56,689 bases of DNA, taken from Pseudozyma flocculosa PF-1. Its lineage: Eukaryota > Basidiomycota > Ustilaginomycetes > Ustilaginales > Ustilaginaceae. The translations under genes were made by a program, and so were the position numbers. The DNA lies in assembly GCF_000417875.1 (NCBI RefSeq), contig NW_006920890.1, positions 155,399 to 212,087 of the forward strand, read 5' to 3'. Shown here one piece after another: positions 9,224 to 19,079 of this stretch. The notes beneath the pieces are model-generated. The model was not told the DNA's origin, made no database searches, and saw only the letters and a list, made by a program, of their open reading frames with translations. How positions within the stretch are numbered: position 1 is the first letter of the stretch; the number at the start of each line of letters is the position of its first letter.

Positions 9224-12200
9224 ATGGAATATGGCCATCGCGCGCATCCAGACGTGAACATGGCCAGCGTCGCCGCCTCGTCGTCCAAGCAGCCGACAGG
9301 ATCCCAGATGCCCGTCGCCGACATGTCGAGGGCCGATCGGCAAATCGGCCCCTCGGCCGTAGCCCGCGAGGCTCCCTACGGCTGGGCTCCCCCTGGCGCC
9401 AGCGCTCGAGCCGGGGCCGCGATACCTGGCGGTGGCGCCCGAGCCGCGCAACCGGAAGCCCAATCCCGCGCCGCCGTCGCGTCTTCTTCGAATGGATCTG
9501 TGCCTGTTGGTCGGCCAGGCGCAGCACCCGCGGCCCCGGCAGACGGCAGGGCATCCCTGATGCCGACGACGGCGGCCGACCTGATGCGCGAAGGGCCGCG
9601 AGACTTTACCGTGGTCAAGGAGCTCGGCGACGGATCCTTTGGCACCGTCTGTCTGGCCGACTGGAAGAGCCCGCTGCCCAGCGGCACCATGCTCTCGCCC
9701 ATGCAGCACCCGACCACCCGACCCGAATACATCGGCAAGCGGCTCGTCGCCATCAAGCGGATGAAGAAGCCCTTCACCAATTGGCAGGAGTGCATGAAGC
9801 TGAAGGAGCTCAAGGTGAGTCGCGTTCGCCCCGTCGCCCGTCGCCATCGCCGTCGCCGCTGTCCGGGCACGCACCCCCGCCGCCGCTGGACTCCATTCCC
9901 AGGGCACGCCATGCTGACCGCGACCTGTTCTGGCCTGTCTTGCCCTGGCCACGTCCGTTCCTCGCCCGCGCAGTCCCTGCTGGCGATCCCGCACCATCCC
10001 AACATCATCCCGCTCTACGACGCCTTCCTGATGCCGACGACCAAGGAGCTGCACTTTGTCTTTGAGAGCATGGAGGGCAACCTGTACCAGCTGACAAAGT
10101 CGCGCAAGGGGCGGCCGCTGGCGGGTGGGCTGGTGGCGTCGATCTTTGAGCAGATCGTGCACGGGCTCGACCACATCCACAGCCACGGCTACTTCCACCG
10201 CGACATGAAGCCCGAGAACCTGCTGATCACCACGACGGGCCTTGCCGACTACCCGGCGTCGCAGCCGACGGCGCTGCCCGGCTCGCCGCCCGAAAAGGAC
10301 GTGCTGGTGATTGTCAAGCTGGCCGACTTTGGCCTCGCCCGCGAAACGGACAGCAAGCCGCCGTACACCGAGTATGTCTCGACGCGTTGGTACCGCGCGC
10401 CCGAGGTGCTGCTGCGCTCGCGCGACTACAGCGCGCCCGTCGACACGTGGGCGCTGGGCACCATCATCGCCGAGCTGGTCAATTTGCGCCCGCTCTTTCC
10501 CGGACAGAGCGAGGTGGACCAGGTGATGCTCTTCTGCGACATCCTCGGCGACCCGAGCCCCGCCTACGGCCGAGACGAGCGGAACCGGGTGCGCGGCGGC
10601 GGCGAGTGGGAAAAGGGCATCAAGATGGCCAAGGCGGTGGGCTTCCAGTTCCCGCGCGTCCAGCCGAGGAACTTCCACAGCCTCTTCAACAGCAGGGTGC
10701 CCACGAGCCTGGTCGACTGCATCCAGGACCTCCTCCGCTACGACCCCAAGCTGCGCCTCACCACCGCCGACTGCCTCCGGCACCCCTACATGCTGCAGGA
10801 CGCGCCCAAGCTGCGGCCTCCGCAGGCCAAGCCGGTGGTCAGCGCCACCGCCCCCGTCCGCCGACCTCCGGCCGGAGCCGTGCCGATCAACGACCGGCTG
10901 GCCGAGGTCGCGGGGCGGCGGGCGTTGCCACCTTCCCACTCCGAGCCGCTCTCGCCGCACCACACCAAGCCCCCTTTCGGCGCCGCGACGGATCAGAAGG
11001 CGCAGGTCAACGGGAGCGGAATGGCGCCGCTGCACCGCGTGCCCTTCTACGCCCAGCAGCAGCATCAGGCGCAAGCGCAGGCGCACGCGCACGCAACGGC
11101 GGGGCCATCCGGCTCGGGCTCAGCATCGCACCCTTCGCCGATGCAGGAGGAGCCCGGCGACATTCCCTGGGCGTCGGGACCGGGGCAATCGCACCGGGAG
11201 TCGACGGTGTCGAGCTACCCGGCCTTCCCGGACTCGGCGTCGACGTACGCAGGAAGTCACGCGTCGATGCAGTTCGACGGCTATCCACGGGAAGCCCTCG
11301 GCAACGGCCGAGGCGGCATGCCTGGCGGAGGTGGACGCGGTGACTATCGCGACGAGATGTCGGACGCGCAGATGACGGAGGCCACGCTGCGGCCCGACAG
11401 CCGCGGCGGCCAGCTGCGCGCCCACCAGCACCGACAGTACCAGCAGCAACAGCAGCAGCAGCCGGGCGGTGTTGACGGCATCGGCAGCAACGATAGCCAC
11501 CGCCACGTCAGCGGAAGGACGGTGTACGACGACGATCTGACGCTTGCGTACGGCAAAGAGCGATCGGCCCGGCAGCCGCAGCAGGCGCAGGCCACTTCGC
11601 AGCAGAGGCAGGCCTACGCCTCTGCGCAGCACCAGCAGCAGCAGCAGATCTACGCCCACCAGGCGGACCACGGCGTGGCATCGCGAGCGGCACAGCAGGC
11701 CGCGGGCATGGTCGGATCCTCGAGCGAGCTTTCGCAGCAGAACGACTCGAACGCCAGCAACGAGACCATCGGCTCTCGGGAAAAGGAGCGGCGGAGGAGC
11801 AAGGGCTGGGGGCTGCACATCTTCGGCGGCGGCGGCGGCGGCGGCAACAGCAACAGCCCGCAGAGCGGCAGCGCCAACAGCAGCGAGCTGCGTCACGCCG
11901 GGCAGGGCCAGCAGGGCCTCTACGGCCAGCAGACACCGGCGCAGAAGCTGGCCGCCGAGCACCAGGCGGCGCCCGCCTCGGTCTCGCCGAGCTCGAGCAT
12001 CACGCAGCTCGACCCGAAAAAGGCCAAGAAGGAGGCCGAGCGGGCAGCCAAAGAGGCGGAAAAAGCGCGTCGCGAGGCGCAGCAGAAGGCGGCGCGGGAC
12101 CGGGCGAGGGCGGTGATCCAGAAGCGCAACCAGCTGCTGGCGTCGTCCAACACCAAGGAGGCCGTCGAGTGGCTCAGCGGCACGGTGCAGACCGACGACG

Positions 12201-13378
12201 CCGCCCCGCGAGCGCCCGGGCCGAGCGAAAAGGCGCGCGGCAAGCAGCCGGTGCCGCCGGGGATGCAGCTGTCGCCGTCGGTCGCCACCTTCCCGTCCAA
12301 CGACTACCCGCACTCGCCGCTCCACGCCCAGCACTCGTCGCAGCCAACGAGCCCCGACTTTGCCGGCCGCGTCACCAGCCCGGCGATGGCGTCCAACATG
12401 GCCTGGCGGGGCGTCGGCGGCCCGCAGTACAGCCGATCCTCAAAGGCGCGGCGGCGCGGCTACGACGACGACCATTCGATGTCGAGCTTCGAGGACGCCA
12501 TGGACCCGCGGCGCATCTCGGTGCAGTCGTACGCCACTGGCGACAGCGACCCGGGTCCCGTCAACCGGCAGCAGCTGCCCGTGCACAACCGGATGCAGAG
12601 GGCCAACTCGTCGTCGTCGTTGGCGTCGGCGTCGGCCATGGCCGACCCGCGGCGGTTCGCGCCCTCGGCCAACTCGCACCGGAGCTCGCAGGAGACGCGC
12701 TCCATCAGCTCCCTCGACCACCAGCTCATCACCAACATGGAAAACATGACGGCCGCAGAGGCGCGCAGCCGTACACCCGGCAACGTGTCGCCGGGACCCG
12801 TCCACCTCGTGGGCAGCCGGCAGTCGGTGAGCCGCCAGAGCCGCGCAAACAGCCGGGCCTCTTCGGCATCCGCCCATCGCCAGGGCTCGGCCTCGCCGCT
12901 CCACCACGCCTCGGGCATCCCGCGCTTCCACCCGTACTCGCACGGGGCCGCCGCCGCCGGCGCATCGCAGGGCTCGGCCGCCTACCACCAAGGATACCAG
13001 CTTCCGCCGCTCCACCAGGCGCTGCCGGGCAACGGCCAGCGCGATCCGCGCGGCGGCATGGGCTCGGCCGAGGGGACGCAGCTGGCCCCGCTCGCCCACC
13101 TCCAGCACCAGCAGCATCACCACCAGCAGCAGCACGGGCCGGCGCCCAGCGTCAACAGCGTCAACCCCATCTTCCAGGTGCCGCACGCCAACGCGATGGG
13201 CAACGGCGGCGGCGGCAGTGGCGGTCCGTCGAACACGACGCTGCCGCCCTTTAGCCAGATTGCAGCTTCGGTCGACGCTAACGGAGGCCTCAAACACCAC
13301 GCACACCAGGCGCCCGATGGCATGTTCTACGGTTCGCCGCACCACTATTCGCAGCCCAGCCACATGCAGCAGGGCTGA
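9224..13378 (+). CDS. crk1: Ime2/Crk1-like (RCK family) Ser/Thr protein kinase
   Basis: CMGC-group kinase related to yeast Ime2 and Ustilago maydis Crk1, which acts in morphogenesis and mating downstream of MAPK signalling. Model: join(9224..9814,9974..13378), 1331 residues. The 159-nt intron (9815-9973, GTGAGT...GCGCAG) lies in frame without stops; removing it restores KELK-SLLAIPHHPNII. The kinase domain spans about 129-480. It shows glycine loop GDGSFG, VAIK, His-Arg-Asp with Asp274 following His272, DFG at 315-317, the activation-loop motif T329-E-Y331, and an APE motif in RWYRAPE. The remaining 850 residues are low-complexity, rich in Gln/Ser/Ala, with polyQ runs and a charged coiled-coil-like segment (KKAKKEAERAAKEAEKARRE, encoded near 12020-12075). 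Such a long tail is common in this family in smuts. Met13 is an alternative start. Kinase identity is firm; orthology to Crk1 is inferred. Confidence 0.9.
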   Translation: MEYGHRAHPDVNMASVAASSSKQPTGSQMPVADMSRADRQIGPSAVAREAPYGWAPPGASARAGAAIPGGGARAAQPEAQSRAAVASSSNGSVPVGRPGAAPAAPADGRASLMPTTAADLMREGPRDFTVVKELGDGSFGTVCLADWKSPLPSGTMLSPMQHPTTRPEYIGKRLVAIKRMKKPFTNWQECMKLKELKVSRVRPVARRHRRRRCPGTHPRRRWTPFPGHAMLTATCSGLSCPGHVRSSPAQSLLAIPHHPNIIPLYDAFLMPTTKELHFVFESMEGNLYQLTKSRKGRPLAGGLVASIFEQIVHGLDHIHSHGYFHRDMKPENLLITTTGLADYPASQPTALPGSPPEKDVLVIVKLADFGLARETDSKPPYTEYVSTRWYRAPEVLLRSRDYSAPVDTWALGTIIAELVNLRPLFPGQSEVDQVMLFCDILGDPSPAYGRDERNRVRGGGEWEKGIKMAKAVGFQFPRVQPRNFHSLFNSRVPTSLVDCIQDLLRYDPKLRLTTADCLRHPYMLQDAPKLRPPQAKPVVSATAPVRRPPAGAVPINDRLAEVAGRRALPPSHSEPLSPHHTKPPFGAATDQKAQVNGSGMAPLHRVPFYAQQQHQAQAQAHAHATAGPSGSGSASHPSPMQEEPGDIPWASGPGQSHRESTVSSYPAFPDSASTYAGSHASMQFDGYPREALGNGRGGMPGGGGRGDYRDEMSDAQMTEATLRPDSRGGQLRAHQHRQYQQQQQQQPGGVDGIGSNDSHRHVSGRTVYDDDLTLAYGKERSARQPQQAQATSQQRQAYASAQHQQQQQIYAHQADHGVASRAAQQAAGMVGSSSELSQQNDSNASNETIGSREKERRRSKGWGLHIFGGGGGGGNSNSPQSGSANSSELRHAGQGQQGLYGQQTPAQKLAAEHQAAPASVSPSSSITQLDPKKAKKEAERAAKEAEKARREAQQKAARDRARAVIQKRNQLLASSNTKEAVEWLSGTVQTDDAAPRAPGPSEKARGKQPVPPGMQLSPSVATFPSNDYPHSPLHAQHSSQPTSPDFAGRVTSPAMASNMAWRGVGGPQYSRSSKARRRGYDDDHSMSSFEDAMDPRRISVQSYATGDSDPGPVNRQQLPVHNRMQRANSSSSLASASAMADPRRFAPSANSHRSSQETRSISSLDHQLITNMENMTAAEARSRTPGNVSPGPVHLVGSRQSVSRQSRANSRASSASAHRQGSASPLHHASGIPRFHPYSHGAAAAGASQGSAAYHQGYQLPPLHQALPGNGQRDPRGGMGSAEGTQLAPLAHLQHQQHHHQQQHGPAPSVNSVNPIFQVPHANAMGNGGGGSGGPSNTTLPPFSQIAASVDANGGLKHHAHQAPDGMFYGSPHHYSQPSHMQQG

Positions 13379-14275
13379 GGCGTGCGCGCCGCTGCCGAGC
13401 GCGCCCGTCGTCCTAGACCTCCAGGCCGCCCAAGACATACACTCGGCTCGCTTATCTCTCGCCAGGATGCTTCGTCTCATCTCATCTCCATCTCCGTCTC
13501 TGTCCCCGAGGACAGGCCGGCTGCTGCTTCTCAGCCCACGCCGGCCTCACGATCTCGATCTGCACGTTCCTTCATCCGTCTCCATCGCAATAGCCTATCA
13601 TCCGTCTCGCAGACTAGGTCCACACTCGCTCGTTCGTTCCCCACGGCGCGGCTCGGGGGCGGGCGTCGATGGCGGATCATTGTCGTGATCCTCGCCGCTG
13701 CTTTGCCACGCCTCCTGTCCGTCGGCCTCCTGTCACCGTCCGTCATCGACGCTAGCTTCCGTCCTGCACGCATCGAAGCAACATTCATCGTCATCGTCGT
13801 CCGTCTGCCGCTGCCTGCCCTGCTCGCGGGTCGAGCTCGCACGCACGCACTGGCGGCCGTACCGTTCATCTGGATCCGACGTCAAGACAGGCTTAGCTTG
13901 CACCACACGTCGAACGCCCCGAGCGCCCATCACGAGGTCCCCCGTACCGCGTGCCGACCGACCTCGTTGGCCCCCCCTCTCCCGCCTGCTGGCGCAAGCG
14001 CAGGATTTTACGTTCTCACCCCACGCCCGTTCCGATGCGGAGGGTGCGGCCTGCGCCTCCGTCGCGGCGCGGCGGTCGTACGTGTCTTCGTCCGGCAACT
14101 TCTACCCGTCTTCATCAGGTGGGTTGAGAGGCTGGCATCGCGGTCAACAACACGGCGATCGCCTTGAGGCGGGCGGCCGGCGTGGTCGGGCGCTTGCCTC
14201 TCTCACCAACCACCACCGTCGCCATCACCACCGTCCCCTCGTCTGTTCGAGCCTGACCGCCGACCATCCCTCATC
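13379..14275. other. Spacer between kinase and seven-TM gene
   Basis: About 0.9 kb holding the 3' region of the kinase gene and the promoter/leader of the next gene. No motif-bearing open frame was found. An extra upstream coding exon ending near 14118 (a GTGGGT donor-like site) cannot be excluded. Confidence 0.5.
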
Positions 14276-16902
14276 ATGGCGACGCCCGTACCTCTTCTGG
14301 CACGCGCTCCACGTCCGGCCCCGACGCCATTCGCCCACGAGCGGATGCTGGATGCGCGTCCTCGCTCGCCCTGCGAGACGTGCACGCCTCTAGTCGTCGA
14401 GAGCTGGATCCCGATCGACATCACCACCACCTCTTGCTCCACGACGACCGGCGCCGGCGACGCGTGGTCGACCCCCTCGCCGTCCCCCTGGACCGCTATG
14501 CAGCCTGCTGGCACCGCTACCGCGACGGCGACGACGACATGCACCGTGCTGCAGACCGCCACGCGCACCGTCGAGGCGGCCGCCAGCGCCACCTGCTGCG
14601 TGCGCACGGCACGCTGGCCTGAGGACCTCACGACCCCCGTCCGCCGCGCCTTGGTCAACGCCTCGTTCGACGACTTGACCGTGGACTCGCGGACGAGGCA
14701 GAAGAGGGGCGTCGATCCCGAGGTCGACGTCGACATCGGCGTCGCCATCGATCGACTGAGGTTTGGCCTGCAAGACCGCATGTACCACGACGCCGACCTG
14801 CTGCTGCGAAGGTGGCACGACGACCCGGTCTCGGGCCCGGCGACTGTCACGGTCACGACGACGCAGCTCGTCACGCGCACCTCGACCAGCTGGGTCGCGA
14901 CGACGCCGACGACGATGCCGACCACGAACTGGACCTCGACTTGGAACCCGCTCCCGTCGCCTGAGGGATCCTGTGCGTCTCAACACTGGTGCAGTCCCGA
15001 CGCCAAGGATCGCGAGAGCAGGCTCGACCAGCTTTGCGGGTGCATCGTCGCCTGGATCGCAGTCGTCTATGGCGCCTCGCCCAGACGCGCCGCCGACCTC
15101 GCCCCGTGGGTAGCCCCCTGAACCGGGCGGTCGGGCCAAGATCCTGGCACAGCGCACACAGACAGACCCAGGCTGATCCTTCCTCCTGCCTGTCCGCTTG
15201 CTGACTCGTCCGAACTCGACGACCGCAGCTCCGTCGTCTTCCTCTTCGCCTTTGTCGTCTTTTTCGTCGTCGGGCTGCTGCGCCTCTTTGCCTGCCGCAA
15301 GAACCTCGCCGTCCTGATCAACCTGATCCCCGCCGTCGTCTTTGCCGGCGGCATGCTGGGTTACTTTGGCACGCGGTGAGCATCATCACCGGTCCGCCGG
15401 CGCCCTCCTTGCTCTCTTTGCCCATGCTGCCCGACCGCAACTGATTTAACCCCTTGTGCCCTCGCCCTCGTCCTCGCCCTCGCCCTCGACGCTGCCGGAC
15501 CGTGCAGCGCGTGGACTTCCAACAACATCGCCAATACGGGCCACATTGTGGCGTCGCACGCCATCCTCATGTGCCTGCCCCTCTTCCTGGTCGAGGCGAT
15601 GCTGCAGCTCTTTGGTCTGCTGGCCAAGCGCGCCGAGCAGAGCACCTGGATCCTCCACTCGAGCTACGCCTTGCGCCTGTGCAACCTCGTCGTCTTCTTC
15701 CTCTACGTCACCGCAGCCTGTATGCTGCAGACCTGTGAGTCGTTGGTGCTGCACAGGCGATGTCAAGTCGAAGGTATGCTGACCTGTCTTTGGAGGGACA
15801 CCCCGTGGCGACGATCGCGGCCAGTCCTGGATACCTGGACCGAACGAGGCGACAACTGCGACTCGACGTCGTCCCAGAACCTCTCGCTGTTGCCCCTCGT
15901 CGCCGACTGGCTCGCAATCTGCTGCCTCGTGACCGTCGGAATCCTGTGAGTGCGGAGAGGGGGCAGGAGATGCTGGGCTCACCCTCGACTGCGGCGAAGG
16001 ACAGCCTGGCTGACCTCCGCTCAGATGTCCCGCCTGACACTGCGCAGCATCGTCGTCGTCCGCCTTCGCCACGCGCTCGCCGCACGCATCCTGGTGCACG
16101 TCGTGCTCGTTGCCGTGCTCCTCTCGGTCCACTTTGTCTGGCGCATCCTTCGAGACTGGGCTGCTCAAGACGTGTGGGACGCCGGTTGGGAAAAGTGGCA
16201 GCACCCCGTCGCAGCCACCGCCAACGCACATGTCGGGGATCACGGCGCTCTGGTCGTCGCCGTCGGAGGCAGCGGCAGCGCCTCGTGCTGGGGCGTTCGA
16301 TCCGACGGCCAGCCCGACTGGACCACGCTGTCGAGTGTGCGGACCGGGGTCGAGAGGCCCGCTCCGTTCTACCTCCTCGGCATCCTCCCTCTGCTGTACG
16401 TCTCTTTTGCGCCCATCTGCCGCACCCACTCTCTTTCTGCTCAACCACACGCGGGCTGACAGTGTCCCTTCCCCTCCCACTTCTCCCCCCTCTCTCTCTC
16501 TCTGCACTTGGGCGCCGCATCGACAGGCTTGCGCTCGCGCTGCTGTACATGGTCAACCTGCCCGTCTACCACACGGCGACGGCGACGCCGCTGCCGCCGC
16601 AGCCGGATCCGACGGCGCGCTACAAGGTGTCGTTCAACGCGCAGACGAAGCGGATCGAGATGGTCAGGGTCGATGATACGGCCACGGGCAAGGATAAGGA
16701 CAAGGGCAAGGGCAAGGGCAAGAGCACGGGCACGGGTGACAAGGCCAAGGACGCCCCCGCCGCCACGGCCGACGAGGAGGGAAGGCCCTACTACCGCCTC
16801 GTGCGCAGCAGCACGGGCAGGTGGAAGTTCAAAGAGGCCGGCCCTGCCGATCCGAATGGATGGAGGGGAAAGGTCCGTGGTTTCCTCTTTGGATGGCAGT
16901 AG
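14276..16902 (+). CDS. Seven-transmembrane protein with Thr-rich N-terminal domain, RTA1-like topology
   Basis: Model: join(14276..15105,15229..15375,15508..15945,16048..16395,16527..16902), 712 residues. All four introns (123, 132, 102 and 131 nt) are phase 2 with GT-AG borders and CTGAC-like branch sites where visible. Residues 1-277 are rich in Thr, Ser and Val repeats (TATATATTTC, TVTVTTTQLV) with scattered Cys and Asn-x-Thr sites, as expected of a glycosylated outer domain. Seven hydrophobic segments follow: approximately 278-297, 303-324, 338-362, 372-396, 450-471, 480-500 and 578-600. The soluble tail is Lys/Gly-rich. The layout recalls fungal RTA1-like membrane proteins or other seven-TM receptors, but I recognise no decisive motif. 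A GTGAGT-like donor at 15735 could start a further 114-nt in-frame intron. Start choice is uncertain; no signal peptide is obvious. Confidence 0.65.
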
Positions 16903-17120
16903 AGTCGTAGATGCCGCAGTTGGCAGTTGGCAGATGGGGCCGGAGTCGGGCTGGCTGGATAGATAGTTAGATGGTGGCTCGCCGGCGGGTGGGAGAGGGA
17001 AAAGGCGCGGCTCGCCCACGGAGTGGAGGAGCCATCCAGACGGGACCGGAACCACACTTCTGGCGTCTTGCTTCCACCACCATCACCGCCACCACCGCTC
17101 CGAGCCCGTGTCTGCCCGCC

Positions 17121-17579
17121 ATGCTCCGCTCATCGAACTTGCTGCGGGTCTATTCCAACCCGCTGCGACGGCTCTTGACAACCTCGACTGCACGGCACAC
17201 GCCGGACCCGCTCGACGCCATCTTCCAGGCCCAGCGCGAGCTCCTCGACCAGCACAGCCGGACGACGACACACGATCCAGTACCCCCTCCTACCGTCGAG
17301 GGTGAACGCCCACCGTCCGACGCGGGCGCAACGAGCGACTCGATACCGCATCATCGGTCCGTGCAGCCAGAACCGCCGTCATCGACCACCGACGAGGGGG
17401 CGGCGGGAAGACTGGCAGACGACTGGATCGAGGCACATACCCAGCTCGGCCGGAGCGAGGGCCGAGTCGTCGCCTCTCCCGATCCGGCCAAGCAGCGGCG
17501 AGAGTACGACGCGATACGGTCGCACCTCCGCGCCAACGAGGACTTTCTCGCTGCTCAGCAAGGCGATGGACGGTCATGA
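17121..17579 (+). CDS. Small hypothetical protein, possible mitochondrial targeting
   Basis: 152 residues from ATG 17121, which sits in a good context (GCC-ATG-C). An upstream in-frame ATG at 16971 is less likely because it adds 50 residues unlike a protein N-terminus. From 17121 the N-terminus is LRSSNLLRVYSNPLRRLLTT: Arg/Leu/Ser-rich, no acidic residue in the first 25 or so, and amphipathic in pattern, which suggests a mitochondrial presequence. The middle is Pro/Ser-rich and disordered-looking. The C-terminal 30 residues (QRREYDAIRSHLRANEDFLA) look helical and are the best candidate for a conserved part. It is convergent with the esterase gene, 141 bases away. Function unknown; it could also be a chance ORF. 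Confidence 0.5.
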   Translation: MLRSSNLLRVYSNPLRRLLTTSTARHTPDPLDAIFQAQRELLDQHSRTTTHDPVPPPTVEGERPPSDAGATSDSIPHHRSVQPEPPSSTTDEGAAGRLADDWIEAHTQLGRSEGRVVASPDPAKQRREYDAIRSHLRANEDFLAAQQGDGRS

Positions 17580-17720
17580 CACGCTGCGACGACGATGGCA
17601 GCCGGCCGGCCGGCTTGCCAGCCAACGACTCGACATTTACGATCTGAAGCCGTCGATCAGGTCCTCTATATACACACGCTGCGTGGGAACGCCTGGCTGG
17701 CCCATCGGCCCACCGCCCCG

Positions 17721-19079
17721 TCACCGCTCCTCGAGCGACGCGCTGCCCAGGTCGATCTTGTCTCCGCCGCCCTCGCCCTGGCCCGGCTGCGGCGCCGGTG
17801 TCCGCGTTGGCGGATGCGACACGCCCGAGACTGGCCTCCCCTCGCCCGGCCGTGACCCGCCCCAGGCCCACTCCGTAAAGGCGCGGGCCTTTTCAAAGCA
17901 AGCCTGCTTGAGCAGGCGCTCCTCGGCCGTGAGCCAGCTGTTGGGCATCTGGGTCCAGCCGTGCTTGACGCCCTTGACCTCCTCGATGACGACGTCGTCG
18001 GTCTTGTTTTTGTGGTCCTCGATCTTGGCCACCCACGCCTTGGACTGCTCCGACAGGCTGTCGAGCTCGGCGAGGACGAGAAAGATCTTGGCCTGCGGGT
18101 GGATGGCGTCGATCGAGGCCAGGCCGGGCGAGGCGCGCGGGTGGTGCGCCTCGTCGCGCGGCACGTACGTGGGGGCGAGCAGGTCCGAGACCTGGCCCCA
18201 GAAGGTGGAGCCGACGGGCATGTTTTCGGGCTTGGTGCGCTCCGACGGCAGCTGGCGGAGATCGAGCGAGGGGTAGAAGAGGAGCACCGAGATGGGCGCC
18301 TCGTAGTCCTTGCCAAACACGGTGGGCCAGGGCCGGTCGAGCTCCGGGGGCTCGAGGTGGAGCGCCAGGTTGAGGGCGAGGTTGCCGCCCGACGAGAAGC
18401 CCGAGATGGCCACGCGCTTCCGGTCAAAGTCGAAGCGGACGTCTTGGACGGCGTCGTCCGCGGACCCGGACCCGGACTCGGGCTGGGCCTGGTTTGGGTC
18501 TTTTGCGGGTGCGACGACCTGCTCGATCTTGCCCTCGGCGAGCTGCTCGGCCTGCTTTTGGGCCTCCTGCTCCATCTTCTGCCTGCCCTCTGCCCTTGCA
18601 CGTCCGATGCGCATGGCGATGACGCTGCGGAGCTCGGCGTAACCGTTTGCGTCTTGATCGAGGAGCGCCTTGAGGACGTCTTCTCCGTCCTCGATGGCGG
18701 CGGGGAAGCGGTGGAAGGGGCCCATGCGGTAGTCGACGCTGATAACGACGCAGTCCATCTGTCGGGCGAGCTGGGCGCAGAAGGGAGCCTGCTCGAGGCA
18801 GCTGCCGAGGTAGAAGCCGCCGCCGTGGAAGTCGACCAGGACGGGTACGGGCGCGTCGTCCGCAGGCGACCGGTCGATGATGGAGGTCGGAATGAAGATG
18901 TAGAGCGGGATCGAGTACTCTCGCGGGCTGCGGGAGGGGAGGTTGTAGATGAACGGGTGGGGGCCCTCTGGGCTGGTGTACTTGAGCGTCGAGATGGGTA
19001 CGGCGCGGGGCAGGCGTACGAGGGCGGTGCGCCAGAGGACTGAGACGGGCTGCGAGAACCACTTGCGCAGCGAGGACAT
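17721..19079 (-). CDS. Alpha/beta hydrolase, hormone-sensitive-lipase-type esterase
   Basis: A single-exon 452-residue protein likely to hydrolyse carboxyl esters or short acyl lipids. The oxyanion-hole motif HGGG is at 85-88. The nucleophile elbow GFSSG at 227-231 gives catalytic Ser229. Asp340 (in LAELDS) and His373 (in VKHGW) complete a plausible triad at the usual spacing. Between about 143 and 213 lies a charged Gln/Glu/Lys-rich insertion followed by a Gly/Ser/Pro-rich piece that is not part of the core fold. There is no clear secretion signal; the N-terminal 35 residues are mildly hydrophobic and basic, so membrane association is possible. It is divergent from the GCP4 gene with 605 bases between starts. 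Substrate cannot be predicted. Confidence 0.88.
   Translation of the reverse strand: MSSLRKWFSQPVSVLWRTALVRLPRAVPISTLKYTSPEGPHPFIYNLPSRSPREYSIPLYIFIPTSIIDRSPADDAPVPVLVDFHGGGFYLGSCLEQAPFCAQLARQMDCVVISVDYRMGPFHRFPAAIEDGEDVLKALLDQDANGYAELRSVIAMRIGRARAEGRQKMEQEAQKQAEQLAEGKIEQVVAPAKDPNQAQPESGSGSADDAVQDVRFDFDRKRVAISGFSSGGNLALNLALHLEPPELDRPWPTVFGKDYEAPISVLLFYPSLDLRQLPSERTKPENMPVGSTFWGQVSDLLAPTYVPRDEAHHPRASPGLASIDAIHPQAKIFLVLAELDSLSEQSKAWVAKIEDHKNKTDDVVIEEVKGVKHGWTQMPNSWLTAEERLLKQACFEKARAFTEWAWGGSRPGEGRPVSGVSHPPTRTPAPQPGQGEGGGDKIDLGSASLEER

Noticed and set aside
8843..11092. 749-residue minus-strand open frame
   Set aside because: It is antisense to the kinase domain exon, where codon bias of the real gene removes stops on the other strand. 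No domain pattern.
15760..16902. 380-residue continuous plus-strand frame over the seven-TM gene
   Set aside because: Only its end (from 16527) is coding; the earlier part is out of frame with the hydrophobic exons and Arg-rich.
16971..17120. 50 extra N-terminal residues on the small mitochondrial-like protein
   Set aside because: The inner ATG 17121 has a better context and opens directly into a presequence-like segment.
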